Below, one piece after another: positions 23,748-34,609 of a stretch of DNA of 64,000 nucleotides; position 1 is the first letter of the stretch, and each line of letters starts with the position of its first letter. The stretch comes from Dendrocalamus latiflorus. Lineage: Eukaryota; Streptophyta; Magnoliopsida; Poales; Poaceae. Location: contig CM029663.1 of NCBI GenBank assembly GCA_017311315.1, positions 34,886,622 through 34,950,621 on the forward strand, read 5' to 3'. Under the pieces are notes generated by a model. The model searched no databases, was not told the DNA's origin, and worked only from the letters and a program-made list of their open reading frames with translations. The position numbers and the translations under genes were made by a program.

Positions 23748-24945
23748 GTAGTCCACGGACTCTAAATAAGACGTAGCGTTGACTCGGCTTCCGCACGCGA
23801 GAGTCTACGGACTATAAATAAGATGTAGCGTTGAGCTCAGCTTCCGCACGCACCAGTCCACGGACTCTAAATAAGACGTAGCGTTGAGCTCAGCTTCCGC
23901 ACGCGAGAGTCTACAGACTATAAATAAGACGTAGCGTTGAGCTCAGCTTCTGCACGCACCAGCCCACGGACTCTAAATAAGACGTAGCGTTGAGCTCAGC
24001 TTCCGCACGCGAGAGTCTACGGACTATAAATAAGACATAGCGTTGAGCTCAGCTTCCGCACACACCAGTCCACGGACTCTAAATAAGACGTAGCGTTGAG
24101 CTCAGCTTCCGCACGCGAGAGTCTACGGACTATAAATAAGACGTAGCGTTGAGCTCAGCTTCCGCACGCACCAGTCCACGGACTCTAAATAAGACGTAGC
24201 CTTGAGCTCAGCTTCCGCACGCAAGAGTCTACGGACTATAAATAAGACGTAGCGTTGACCTCAGCTTCCGCACGCACCAGTCCACGGACTATAAATAAGA
24301 CGTAGCGTTGACCTCAGCTTCCGCACGCACCAGTCCACGGACTCTAAATAAGACGTAGCGTTGAGCTCAGCTTCCGCACGCGAGAGTCTACGGACTATAA
24401 ATAAGACGTAGCGTTGAGCTCAGCTTCCGCACGCGAGAGTCTACGGACTATAAATAAGACGTAGCATTGAGCTCAGCTTCCGCACGTACCAGTCTACGGA
24501 CTCTAAATAAGACGTAGCGTTGAGCTCAGCTTCCGCACGTGAGAGTCTACGGACTATAAATAAGACGTAGCGTTGAGCTCAGCTTCCGCACGTGAGAGTC
24601 TACGGACTATAAATAAGACGTAGCGTTGAGCTCAGCTTCCGCACGCACCAGTCTACGGACTCTAAATAAGACGTAGCGTTGAGCTCAGCTTCCGCACGCC
24701 AGAGTCTACGGACTATAAATAAGACGTAGCCTTGAGCTCAGCTTCCGCACGCACCAGTCTACGGACTATAAATAAGACGTAGCGTTGAGCTCAGCTTCCG
24801 CACGCGAGAGTCTACGGACTATATATAACACGTAGCGTTGAGCTCAGCTTCCGCACGCACCAGTCTACGGACTCTAAAAAAGACGTGACCGTCGAGGTTT
24901 ACCTCCGCACGCACGAGTCTACGGACCATAAATTAAGTCGTAAAT
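23748..24945. repeat. 53-bp tandem array, about 22 copies, alternating in dimers
   Basis: tataaataag is at 24131, tctaaataag at 24184, and tataaataag at 24237 and 24290, giving a strict 53-bp step. Most of the array alternates a TATAAATAAG unit (with cgagagtctacggac) and a TCTAAATAAG unit (with caccagtccacggac), making a 106-bp higher-order period. About 12 units carry a perfect TATAAATA. It is homologous in motif, and in orientation relative to the LTRs, to the 142-bp array at 3954-4850. Confidence 0.95.
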
Positions 24946-25017
24946 TGCGACACGGCCGAGACACTAGGGAGTGCCTCGCTTTAGGCGGCGCACCACTCGC
25001 ATATCGCGCCCTCGGCG

Positions 25018-25575
25018 GCGTGCGTAGTGCCCTCGGCCTACGCCGCAAGCGCCCGCTCTTCGCGGGCACTCTTTTCGGAGGTAGGGGAACGGCGGCTTCG
25101 CCTCCCTACCTCGGCGTGTGTAGTGCCCTCGGCCTACGCCGCAAGCGCCCGCTCTTCGCGGCACTCTTTTCGGAGGTAGGGGAACGGCGGCTTCGCCTCC
25201 CTACCTCGGCGTGCGTAGTGCCCTCGGCCTACGCCGCAAGCGCCCGCTCTTCACGGGCACTCTTTTCGGAGGTAGGGGAACGGCGGCTTCGCCTCCCTAC
25301 CTCGGCGTGCGTAGTGCCCTCGGCCTACGCCGCAAGCGCCCGCTCTTCGCGGGCACTCTTTTCGAAGGTAGGGGAACGGCGGCTTCGCATCCCTACCTCG
25401 GTGTGCGTAGTGCCCTCGGCCTACGCCGCAAGCGCCCGCTCTTCGCGGGCACTCTTTTCGAAGGTAGGGGAACGGCGGCTTCGCATCCCTACCTCGGCGT
25501 GCGTAGTACCCTCGGCCTACGCCGCAAGCGCCCGCTCTTCGCGGGCACTCTTTTCGAAGGTAGGGGAACGGCGGT
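25018..25575. repeat. 96-bp hairpin-rich tandem array, 6 copies
   Basis: gtagtgccctcggcctacgc recurs at 25024, 25120, 25215, 25311 and 25407, with a variant at 25503. Each unit contains two inverted repeats: gcccgc/gcgggc around a 5-nt loop, and gaggtaggg/ccctacctc around about 17 nt. Later copies have a substitution in one arm. Open frames through the array on both strands are artefacts of a repeat length divisible by three. Confidence 0.95.
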
Positions 25576-26395
25576 GTCGACACGTCTTCGACGCTCGACA
25601 ACACGTCTTCGGCGCTCGACTCCGCCGTTCGCCTCGTAGGCATCGCCTCGGCGGGACGGCACGTCTTCGGCGCTCGACGACACGTCTTCGGCGCTCGACT
25701 CCGCCGTCCGCCTCGTAGGCATCGCCTCGGTGGGACGGCACGTCTTCGGCAATCGACGACATGTCTTCGGCGCTCGACTCCGCCATCCGCCTCGTAGGCA
25801 TCGCCTCGGCGAGACGGCACGTCTTCGGCGCTCGACGACACATCTTCGGCACTCGACTCCGCCGTCCGCCTCGTAGGCATCGCCTCGGCGGGACGGCACG
25901 TCTTCGGCGCTCGACGACACGTCTTCGGCACTCGACGACACGTCTTCGGCGCTCGACTCCGCCGTCCGCCTCGTAGGCATCGCCTCGGCAGGACGGCCCG
26001 TCTTCAGCGCTCGACGACACGTCTTCGGCACTCGACTCCGCCGTCTGCCTCGTAGGCATCGCCTCGGCGGGACGGCACGTCTTCGGCACTCGACTCCGCC
26101 GTCCGCCTCGTAGGCATCGCCTCGGCGGGACGACACGTCTTCGGCGCTCGACTCCGCCGTCCGCCTCGTAGGCATCGCCTCGGCGGGACGGCACGTCTTC
26201 GGCACTCGACGACACGTCTTCGGCACTCGACTCCGCCGTCCGCCTCGTAGGCATCGCCTCGGTGGGACGGCACGTCTTCGGCGCTCGACTCCGCCGTCCG
26301 CCTCGTAGGCATCGCCTCGGCGGGACGGCACGTCTTTGGCGCTCGACGGCACGGCTTCGGCGCTCGACGACGTCTTCGGCGCTTCACTGATTTCT
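25576..26395. repeat. Modular array: 58-bp core plus variable 21-bp units
   Basis: tcgtaggcatcgcctcgg occurs at 25634, 25713, 25792, 25871, 25971, 26050, 26108, 26166, 26245 and 26303. The spacings are 79, 79, 79, 100, 79, 58, 58, 79 and 58 bp, that is 58 + n x 21 with n = 0, 1 or 2. The 21-bp module is cgtcttcggcgctcgacgaca. Because 21 and 79 + 58 combinations keep several frames open, long Arg-rich frames appear on both strands; none is a credible gene. Confidence 0.95.
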
Positions 26396-26535
26396 TCATA
26401 GGCATTGCGTCTCAGGTCTACGAGCTACCAGTTGCATCGGCACCCTCGCGCTTGCTGTCAGGGAACGGGGGGCTGGGGTGGTTGATCGCGTCAGCTCGCC
26501 CATCGGGACCTCAGCGCTTGCTGTCGAGGGAGTAC

Positions 26536-26827
26536 TGTTGTAGGGGTGGCCCAACCCCCCGTGACTAGGCCGTGCAACTAGTCCAACATGTAATAGGCCC
26601 AATAGTGTAGAGGAACATACCAGTGCAAATATACCAATGTACCCTCATCCTTTGTAAATACTAAGGGGTAGAATGGGGATTTCCCATTCTACCCCACTCA
26701 TATATATAAACCCCCAGGAGGGGCAAAGGGGGACATCCTCTCACTCTCACCACCTCTCCACAGATCTGGCTCTCCTCTTCCTCTCCTACCAATCCCCTAT
26801 TTCTCTGTTTAGCCCGTAGCTATAACA
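26536..26827 (+). mobile_element. 3' LTR of the non-autonomous Tat-like element
   Basis: It is 292 bp, the same length as the 5' LTR, with four substitutions. It is followed by the ATCAT duplication. A G-rich stretch at 26461-26481 lies upstream; the bases right before the LTR (gagggagtac) form only a weak polypurine tract. Confidence 0.93.
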
Positions 26828-28019
26828 ATCATCATCCTCATTGATTTTTATCTTATCTCCTTTTGCCATTAGACAAGTGGGTGTACAGAAGAGTGATGGA
26901 GTCTCCTTGATGGCGATCCTAACAAGTCCCTTCTTAGAGGACCCATCATCATCAGACTTGAAGTCAGAGTACTCAACATCAGAGTTCCACTCTCTAATGT
27001 GAGCCTCACCCTTGCCATACTTGTGAAGCTTGTTGAAAAGCTTCTTCTTGCCATTGAACTCCTTCTTGGATGACTTAGCCTTGTCATTTTTTTTGGTGGG
27101 GCAATGAGAGGAAATATGGCCCTTATCATTACACTCATAACAACGAAGTTGTTATAGTGCTTGTTGTTTGAGGATTACCCCTTTTTTCCCTTGTCATAGC
27201 TAGTGCTTTGGTTTGAGCGCCTCTTCAGGAATATCTTTATTCTCCTTACAAGAAGAGCCATCTCCTCTTTAGAGTCATCTTCATCATCCTCCGTCTCATC
27301 ATTTGATTCCGTTTTCACCTTGAAAGCGGTAATATTCTTCTTGGAAGATTTTTGCTCTAACCATTCCTCCTTGTCCTTTTTGTACAACTCATTTGTGATG
27401 AGATTGTCTAAGAGGCTGGTATGCATCATTTTTGACATCTCAGATGAGTTAAGGAACAATGTCACAAATATCTCATATTTCTCTAGCAAGGCCCTTAGCA
27501 TTTTTTGAATAATATCAACATGCGTTAGTGTAGTACCTAGGCTCATGAGTTCATTCACAATGTTGTTGAGCCGTGAGTACATCTTGTTGAGGTTTTCATG
27601 CGACAACATCATGAATGTCTTTTATTTGGTTCGGAGTCTATACAATTTAGCCTGTTTGACCGTAGATGTGCCCTCATGAATTTTTGAGAGCGTAGTTTAA
27701 ATCTCATGAGCCATTTTCAAATTGCTCACTCGATTGGACTCATCCTCGTTCAAAGCTCCAAAAAGTGCATTTATAGCTTGAGCATGGTAGCAAGAATTTA
27801 ATTCCTCAAGATCCGTGGGATGTGTAGGATTAAGACCTATAACAAAATCTTCAGTAACAATTCTCCATATACTCTGGCTCATAGCCTTCAAATAAATAGT
27901 CATTCAAATGTTTCAATATGCATAATTTGAGCCACCAAATAGAGGTGCCTTTCCTAGGAAGATACCCTCACTAGCCATCCTTTCTCTCTAGGTGGTAAAG
28001 CCTAATAAAGGGAGAACAA

Positions 28020-28031
28020 GCTCTGATACCA
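28020..28031 (-). promoter_or_regulatory. Initiator-Met PBS of the copia element
   Basis: On the minus strand it reads TGGTATCAGAGC, the standard primer binding site. It lies 2 nt inside the LTR end (TTGTACA) and 42 bp before the gag ATG. Confidence 0.9.
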
Positions 28032-28401
28032 CTTGTACAATAAAAAATAATCAACTAGAGAGGGTAAGTATGAGGTTTTTACATTTGTTTAGCTAAAACA
28101 CAATTTTAGAGCGAGGATGAACAAATAAAATTGTTTTACACAATTTAAGGCCTAGAAACTCTATGTCTTGCAATGCAACCACAAACTTATGTCTAGGCAA
28201 TATAAAATTCTAGCTAAACAAGTTAAGCAATTTATTACTAGAAAATGTAAGTGCGAAAAGTAAAGGGCAAGAGAATTAAACCACACAAATGACACAAGAA
28301 TTTTCGTGTGGTCTCGAAGACTTGCTAGTCTTCTCTAATCCATGTTGAGGGAGATTGAACTAATCAAGCCAGCTCCTTGCACAACTTGAGCCTTTCCTCA
28401 A

Positions 28402-30392
28402 TGTAGGATCGGAAATGGCAACAGAGGGGGGGTGGATGGTGCCTTTTAAAATCACCCCCAAATATCCACTCAAAAACACTTCTCACCAATAGCTATAAAA
28501 GTTATGAAGTCAAAGGTTCAAGCTCTCTAGAAATCCATACTGGACAACAACAAAAGGAAGACAAGGAAGAACAGAACTAAACAAGAGAATCAGCAGAGAA
28601 AGGCAAAGAACAGCATAGCCTGCAGGGGGGCCAGTCAGACCGGTGGTGTTGGGCCGGTCAGACTGCTGCCTGGCCGCTGGTCAGACCACCCGGGCCACAC
28701 CGGTCTGACCCCCGGTCAGGGGCTGGTCAGACCGCCCAGGTAACTCCAGTCGGACCGCCATGAGTTGGCCAGTCTGACCGCAATGCACAAACCGGTCAGA
28801 CCGGACTAAACCCTAGAATTCAGATTCCTCGGCTGAAATCAGGGCTGAATTTTGCAGATCTTCAGAGAACAGAGAAATTGATGGATTTCTGTAGTTCTTT
28901 TCAGACCAAAAGAAGGAGGCTCAAACCTAAATAGCAAGGGGACCTAAGAACTTAAAGCAATCACCCAGAAAAGCAAGAATTCAACTTTTTGAGCTCAAGA
29001 CTGTAAACTGACTGAAAATGACCTAATTTTCAAATAACTCATTGTTCTCACATCTCTTGCTCATGAACTCTTGAGAAAAGCTTAGCAATGACAAGAAGAC
29101 CTAAAACACCACACCTAGTCACATCCTTTTGAAGGGAAACCACCAATTTCAAATATGCTTTGGGTATAAACCCTAGCTATAGTGAAAAACAGAGTAGTGG
29201 CAGCCCATGAATAAAAATTGAGATATTCTTGATTCTTTCATTTGGCTCTTTGGGAATCAACTAACCAAATGGTTTTGAGACCAAATCCCATCACAAAGCC
29301 AGAAATCAAACCTATTCTCTCAAGAGATCAACTCAAATCAAATGGAGGTAGAGAGATGACTGAAATTGAAATCCAACAGAGAATGACAAGCAAGAGTGAA
29401 ATTCTTAAATGGATTCATTCCCATGAATGCTTGCTTACAGAGGAATGATTACATAAAGAGACACACCCCACTCACTACATGCTTGAGAGGGGAAATCACT
29501 ACATGCTTACACTCACACGAGAGCACTACCTCTGCTCACTCCTACACACTAAGCTCTCTCAACTGGAATGCATTGTAGCTCACTCACTTCCTTCTCCTTT
29601 TAACAACAGGCTCATCCGCAAAGAAGGAAATCAAGAAGTGTCATACACTCTCCACTTTCCACCTCTCACACCCATGAGGCAAGAAAGTCAAAGCACCCAC
29701 TTTCCAACTCATGGCTTGAATCAAATCTCCAATTTTCCCCTCAAGCGCCTTCCCGGAAGCTTCCCGCAATCGGTACCTTGACCGTCTGGACCTCGACTCC
29801 TTCCTGAGTCTAGTCCGGCCCGCTCTGCTGCACACAACTGCACCCGGCATCCTGACCGTCTGGACCTCAGCTCCTCCCTGAGCCTAGTCCTGATCCACTC
29901 GCCGCTACCCGTTGTGTCCACCCGACACCGACCGAGACCTCTGACTCCACCTGAGTCTAGTCCTGGTCTGTTCTGTCGCACACGACCGCAACCGACCTCC
30001 AACCGTCCGGACCTCCGACTCCTCCCTGAGCGTAGTCCCGGTTCTCTCGTCGTCGCCCGTCGTGTCCTGCACCAGTAGCTCCAGCTCCGGTTCCTCATCT
30101 ACCGACTCACAACCACCTCACCAGTCTCGATCATCTACGGCATCACCGACTGTCTGGACCTCAACACCTCCTGTGCCTAGTCCCGGTCCTCCTCGCCTCA
30201 CCATGACCGAGCTCCAAAGTCCTGCAGTCACACAGACAAGCAAACCGTCACATAGCACCGCACGAAACAGCATATCAACAATAGCTTAAGTAAAGGTACT
30301 CAACCCTAGAATACATAAAACAAATTCAAACTCTCCAAACCAACCGTCAATTACTCATCACAAACATGGGGATACCACCACATGGTCTCTCA
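28402..30392 (-). mobile_element. Solo copia LTR (1991 bp), minus orientation
   Basis: On the minus strand it starts TGAGAGACCATGTGG and ends CCGATCCTACA. CTCAA flanks it at 28397-28401 and 30393-30397. There is no PBS, coding region or second LTR, so it is a solo LTR inside the LTR of another copia element. A cluster of GGTCAGACCGG-type palindromes lies at 28620-28810. It is an inverted relative of 41849-43668. Confidence 0.93.
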
Positions 30393-31144
30393 CTCAATCT
30401 ACTATTGGTAGCTCTTTCACACATTGGGAGGTGAGCTCTGATGTTCACAATCACACTAGGCTCTTCATAACCTTTTTTTTGAAGAGATCACCGTACCAAC
30501 TTCTCCAAGCTATCTAGGTGTCGGCAACCACCAAGATTAATAAGCCAATGATGCTTACTTGAAGGTTTCAAGTGTCACAAGGATCAACTAGATGATGTAA
30601 TATAGTTAAATGCTCTCAACAACCTCAAAATAAGAAATAATGCACAAGAGTTGATGAGAGGGGGTGCAAGAGCTCAAGAGTACTTACCTGCTGTTGGTGG
30701 GGAGGTATTTATAGCCTCCACCCATTAGAATAACCGTTGGGGTGAAATCCCCAAAAATCAGGTGGAGTGGTACTACTGCCATGTATTGGCCTGTACTACT
30801 ACACTCATTATTCAATGGCTACTGAGGGTTCATTAAATGCATATAAACTACCCGTTAACACAAATATCAGTAGTAGCACACTCACATTGTTTGGTTGTAC
30901 CGATTCTGAGGTGGTACCAAAATTCAGCTGCGGTAGTGCCGATTTCCAGAGGAGAGAAAATCTCCCAAAATTGTATCTCTGTAGAAATTAGCTATCGCCA
31001 ACTAAAATATGGTCAAATTGCACTACGGTAGTGCCGGATAGGTGCTGCAGTCATACCATTACAGTACTACTGGCCAAGAATAGCGGTAGTACTGTTTCAG
31101 GTGAAGTCCAAAAGTACACCTCTATAAAAATAACACGCTAACAT

Positions 31145-33030
31145 CACTACTACAAAAAGGGTCATCACAGACGGTTCGAAACTGTCATCACAGACGATAT
31201 TCTGAACCGCTTGTATTTATGTGTCAGTGATAATCAGAGGTTATCACAAACAGTTTGTGAGCCGTCTGTGATAAAGACAATACAGATGGTTTGTAACTAG
31301 AACCGTCTATGAAGAAAACTATTACAGACGGCTTGAACCAAAAAACCATCTATGATACTCACACATCACTGACAGTTCTAGTTACCAACCGTCTATGATT
31401 GGCGAGTATCACAGACGGTTGGTATATAGAACCATCTATGATAGTCCTTCATAGATGGTTTATAGCACAAACCGTTTGCGATAGTTCATTCTATACATAA
31501 AATTTTTTCTGTTTTTTGGCTAGCCTTAGGAAATAATGTTACCCATGCCCTTTGAAAACAAACAAATACAGTGGCAAACACAACATCACATTCTATTACA
31601 GGATAACAAGATAACGAACCCAACTCTTTAACACGGAAAGAACATATAAGAAGCAGAGATCCTCGCCATCAAGGAAGAGAGGGGAGGGCATCGGATGGCG
31701 GCCGGATATCACCGGCAATGGAGAGGTGGCGGTAGCGACACCTTTGTGGCACGACAGTGGGACTGAACAAGACACACTTACGATATTTACGACAACAGTG
31801 TGTTGTGTAGTCTACCATGGTGCCACAACGGAGGCGCTAGCTCACGGCGGTAGTTGGCATCGTCGAGGAACAAGCTGGATGCATCGGATGGCGGTAGCGC
31901 CACCTTTGTGGCACAACAGTGAAACTGGACAAGACACACTTATGGCACTTAAAACAAGAGTGTGTTGTGCAGTCTACCGTGGTGCCACAATGGAGGTGCT
32001 AGCTCATGGCAATAATTGGCGTTATCGAGGAGAAAGCTGGATGCATCAGATGGCGGTACCGCCACCTTTGTGGCACGACGGTGAGACTGCATAAGACACT
32101 CTTACGACACTTATGACAAGAGTGTGTTATGCAGTCGACCGTGGTGTCACAACGGAGGAGCTAACTCATGTTGGTAGTCGGCGTCATCGAGGGGAGGATG
32201 CAAGAAGCTAGCTAGTAGATTAACTCACACATGACTGCCGGTGGAAAGGTAGATGGGGAGTAATTAAGAAGGACCGACCGGTGGGACAAACCGGTGCCTG
32301 CAATTCGATGTAGAGAGAATGGACGGGTATGATTGAAATCCTAGGGATACGACACGGATCGGTGACGTGTCATTATCAGAGACGGTTTGTTATATGAACC
32401 ATCTGTCATAATGAATATCAGAGATGGTTTGTTATACGAACCATCTGTGATAATGCACATATCAGAGACGGTTTGGTATACGCTGTCTGTGATATTAATA
32501 TCAGAGACAGTTTGGTATACAAACCGTCTGTGATATTAATATCAGAGACGGTTTGGTATATGAACCATCTGTGATAACTCTTAAATATGCGCGCCCTAAT
32601 GCAGCTCTTCTAAACTATCCTCTCCCTTATCTTCTTCACCAGATTTCTCAACAATGGCATCTAATATTCTTTTGATCTCCTTCCTCTCATCTATTCATTA
32701 GAAGTTGTTTGGCTGAAACAAGAAGCATATGAAGCCCAGAAGACTAAAATATAGGAATCTCTTTTTTCAGAATTTTGTAATAAATTTGCCTTGAATTTGT
32801 CTCTTGTCTCAGTAGCTTCTGTAGTTCATACGACAAAGGACAAAACACAGACAATTGTAAATAAAAACTGTCTGTGATAGTTTCATAGACAATTCTAATT
32901 ACAAACCATCTATGATAATGTGTATATCACAGATAACTTTTAAATCTAATCATCTGTGATAGTTTCAGAGATGGTTCCACATGAACCGTCGGTGGTAAGA
33001 CGTCCAGTATAGCTTGTGTTTGTAGTTGTG
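31145..33030. mobile_element. Non-autonomous CACTA element 2 (1886 bp)
   Basis: The left end is CACTACTACAAAAAGGG and the right end, read inward, is CACAACTACAAACACAAG. CAT is duplicated at 31142-31144 and 33031-33033. Both subterminal zones (31160-31480 and 32370-33000) are arrays of short inverted units such as tcacagacggtt and aaccatctgtgat. No transposase is present. A three-copy 162-bp repeat fills the centre; the remainder has no gene. Confidence 0.9.
31700..32190. repeat. 162-bp tandem repeat, 3 copies, inside CACTA element 2
   Basis: cctttgtggcac is at 31741, 31903 and 32065, an exact 162-bp step. 162 is a multiple of three, so a 122-codon frame stays open on the plus strand; its repeated, compositionally odd product matches nothing known to me. 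Confidence 0.92.
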
Positions 33031-33462
33031 CATGATAAGTCAGGTAGTATCAATGCAGTAGTACTATTGTTGATACAATGGCGGTCATACCGATTTCCAA
33101 AAAAATTCAAAGAGTGTTGCAAAAAGAATTTCCAAATGCATGCATGTACTAGGTTTGATCAATGTGGCACAAGATTATCTTCAAGCTATTAGCCATGACT
33201 CCTCTTAATAGTACAACATCTAGTCTACCAATCCAGTTTTTACCCACCAAATGATAAGACCAAAAAAACTATAAAAGTGGTCCTAGACTAAATTATACCT
33301 TTGCCATGAGCCATGTCAACCCTTAGTCATCTTTGCATGTCTTTTCCATGATGTCATAAAAATCCAAGACTAAACTTTTTAATCATCTTGACAAACATGT
33401 TAATCGCTTAAGCATTATTATCATTAATTACCAAAATCAATTTTTAGGGGCTAGATGCTACA

Positions 33463-34604
33463 TGCTCCCCTCCCTTATCAGCCCGTCCCTCCTCCCCTTC
33501 CCTGTGCCCGGTCGCCCTCGCCGATCACCATCTTCTCCCCTCTTCACCGTCTTCTCTCTCTCGATGTCCTCATCGCTAGCTGGATCTAGGGTTTGCCCTC
33601 TTTGGCACTATCGGGATCCAATTGTAGGCTCCTAGTCTATGTCACCGGCCAGATCTGGCCCTCAGCCATGTTGGGCATCATCCACACGAGCAAGATGAAG
33701 TCCTTGTATGCGTTGCCAGCAAGTTTGAGCCTCCCTATTGCCAGTGCCAGTGGAATATGGTCCTCATCTTCCCTGTTGACCAGATCTGGTCCTTGTCCGC
33801 GTCGTTGGCCATCCTCGTCCGCACCACCGCTACTGGCTACCGAGGTCTACTAGGCTAAATGGGATAGCCACAACCCATCTGGCTTAACGTGCCTGGGCTG
33901 GCATAGCATGGCCTATGACCTCCTCCGACTGTGCCTGGGTCCGAGGCTAAGCCTATGCGCCGGCACAGCATGACCCTTTTGGTTAGCCGGTCTAGTCGGG
34001 CCATGCTTAGCCGAGACTAGTGTTGGGCCATGCTAGGCTACCCATTTGGCCATGTCTAGCTGCCGTTCCCCTCCCCATCAGCTTGTCTCCCTCCCTCATG
34101 CCCAGGCGCCCCTCCCATCCTCGCCAACTACCATCTCCTCCCCTCCTTGGTTCCTCTCTCCCTACCGCCTCTATGTCCTCACCGTGCGGCCAGATTGGAG
34201 GATGAGCTCGTGGGCCTAGCTAACCCAGCTGTGCCTAAATGGGATGTGCTTAGCTGGCATGTGGGTTATGCCACTCACACGATTCCTTTCTTGCACATTT
34301 TCTGCTCCTGCTAACTCTACCTGCTTACCTATGCACCTCTATTCCCCTTCTATTCTCTCTCAAATCATTTTGAACCCTAACAATCTCACAATATTTTCTT
34401 ATCTGATCGCTCTCACCTCTCCTCGACATCTAATCTCACTCTTGATCTCTTCTTTCTCACAATGGCAACAAGCATGCAGCGGTCAAGCAGGAGCGGCGCG
34501 ATGGCGGTAGTAGGCAGACTAAGGGGTGAGGGACCTGAGGCACAGACATGGCTGGCCAAAGGCGATTGCCCCATGCGGTGCAAGCACAGTAGGTCGAGGG
34601 CTGG
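33463..34604. other. Unassigned sequence left of the 5-kb solo LTR
   Basis: CT-rich at first, then GC-rich with repeated gggccatgc/tagcc-like words around 33890-34040. From 34260 to 34460 it looks like a pyrimidine-rich 5' UTR leading to an ATG at 34462. The frame from that ATG is open for 49 codons up to the LTR and rejoins an open frame on the far side (39664-39815). I do not recognise the product. Confidence 0.3.
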
Positions 34605-34609
34605 TGCGG

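Larger units (their letters stand above)
20863..26827 (+). mobile_element. Non-autonomous Tat-like LTR element (5965 bp)
   Basis: Two 292-bp LTRs (20863-21154 and 26536-26827) differ at four positions by my reading. The 5-bp target duplication ATCAT is at 20858-20862 and 26828-26832. The LTR begins with the same 16 bases (TGTTGTAGGGGTGGCC) as the Tat LTR at 63621. The interior has no gag, protease, reverse transcriptase or integrase; it holds a GC-rich block and three tandem arrays. The middle array shares motifs with the array of the autonomous Tat element at 3954-4850, so a cross-mobilised derivative of that lineage is the best explanation. It interrupts copia gag. Confidence 0.92.
20346..27978 (-). 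pseudogene. Copia gag, split by a 6-kb LTR element
   Basis: The start codon is the ATG complementary to 27976-27978 (M-A-S-E-G-I-F-L-G-K). The frame is soon lost (a stop near 27920), then resumes in the blocks 27903-27697 and 27612-27175. The CCHC knuckle C-Y-E-C-N-D-K-G-H-I-S-S-H-C is at about 27104-27147. The gag tail continues to 26833, jumps the Tat-like insertion and carries on from 20857 (L-T-Y-D-E-L-M-D) as a Lys/Glu-rich coiled coil down to about 20435. With one copy of the ATCAT duplication removed, the two sides join in frame. It is decayed and non-functional. Confidence 0.83.
17957..33462 (-). mobile_element. Sirevirus-like Ty1/copia element, broken by three nested insertions
   Basis: From right to left: 5' LTR (33462 to 28034, interrupted), initiator-Met PBS (28031-28020), gag from the ATG at 27978, then protease, integrase and the N-terminal half of reverse transcriptase, which stops at 17957 where LTR B begins. 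Inserts are the non-autonomous Tat-like element (20863-26827), a solo LTR (28402-30392) and a CACTA (31145-33030). Removing them gives an LTR of about 1.54 kb. A long gag with a coiled coil and CCHC knuckle, and an LTR starting near a TGATTTTGGTAATTAATGA-like string, suggest the Maximus/SIRE branch; that placement is inference. Confidence 0.8.
28034..33462 (-). mobile_element. Copia 5' LTR, interrupted by a solo LTR and a CACTA
   Basis: The parts are 28034-28401, 30398-31144 and 33034-33462, about 1.54 kb in total. The 3' end is TTGTACA next to the PBS. The probable 5' end is TGTAGCATCTAGCC at 33462; that boundary is a guess from the TG start. The stretch 30760-31120 is dense in GGTAGTAC/GTAGTACC-type inverted motifs, a feature of Sirevirus-like LTR promoters. 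Confidence 0.65.

Noticed and set aside
23748..24945. Regular 53-bp repeats as a possible CRISPR-like array
   Set aside because: Units are head to tail with no unique spacers, the context is a plant LTR element and there are no cas genes.
24885..26405. Long open frames on both strands (24885-25718 plus; 26352-25489 and 26254-25517 minus)
   Set aside because: They run through the 96-bp and 58/21-bp arrays; the repeat lengths keep frames open and the products are monotonous Arg-rich repeats.
31726..32094. 122-codon plus-strand frame in CACTA element 2
   Set aside because: It is a consequence of the 162-bp repeat, which is divisible by three.
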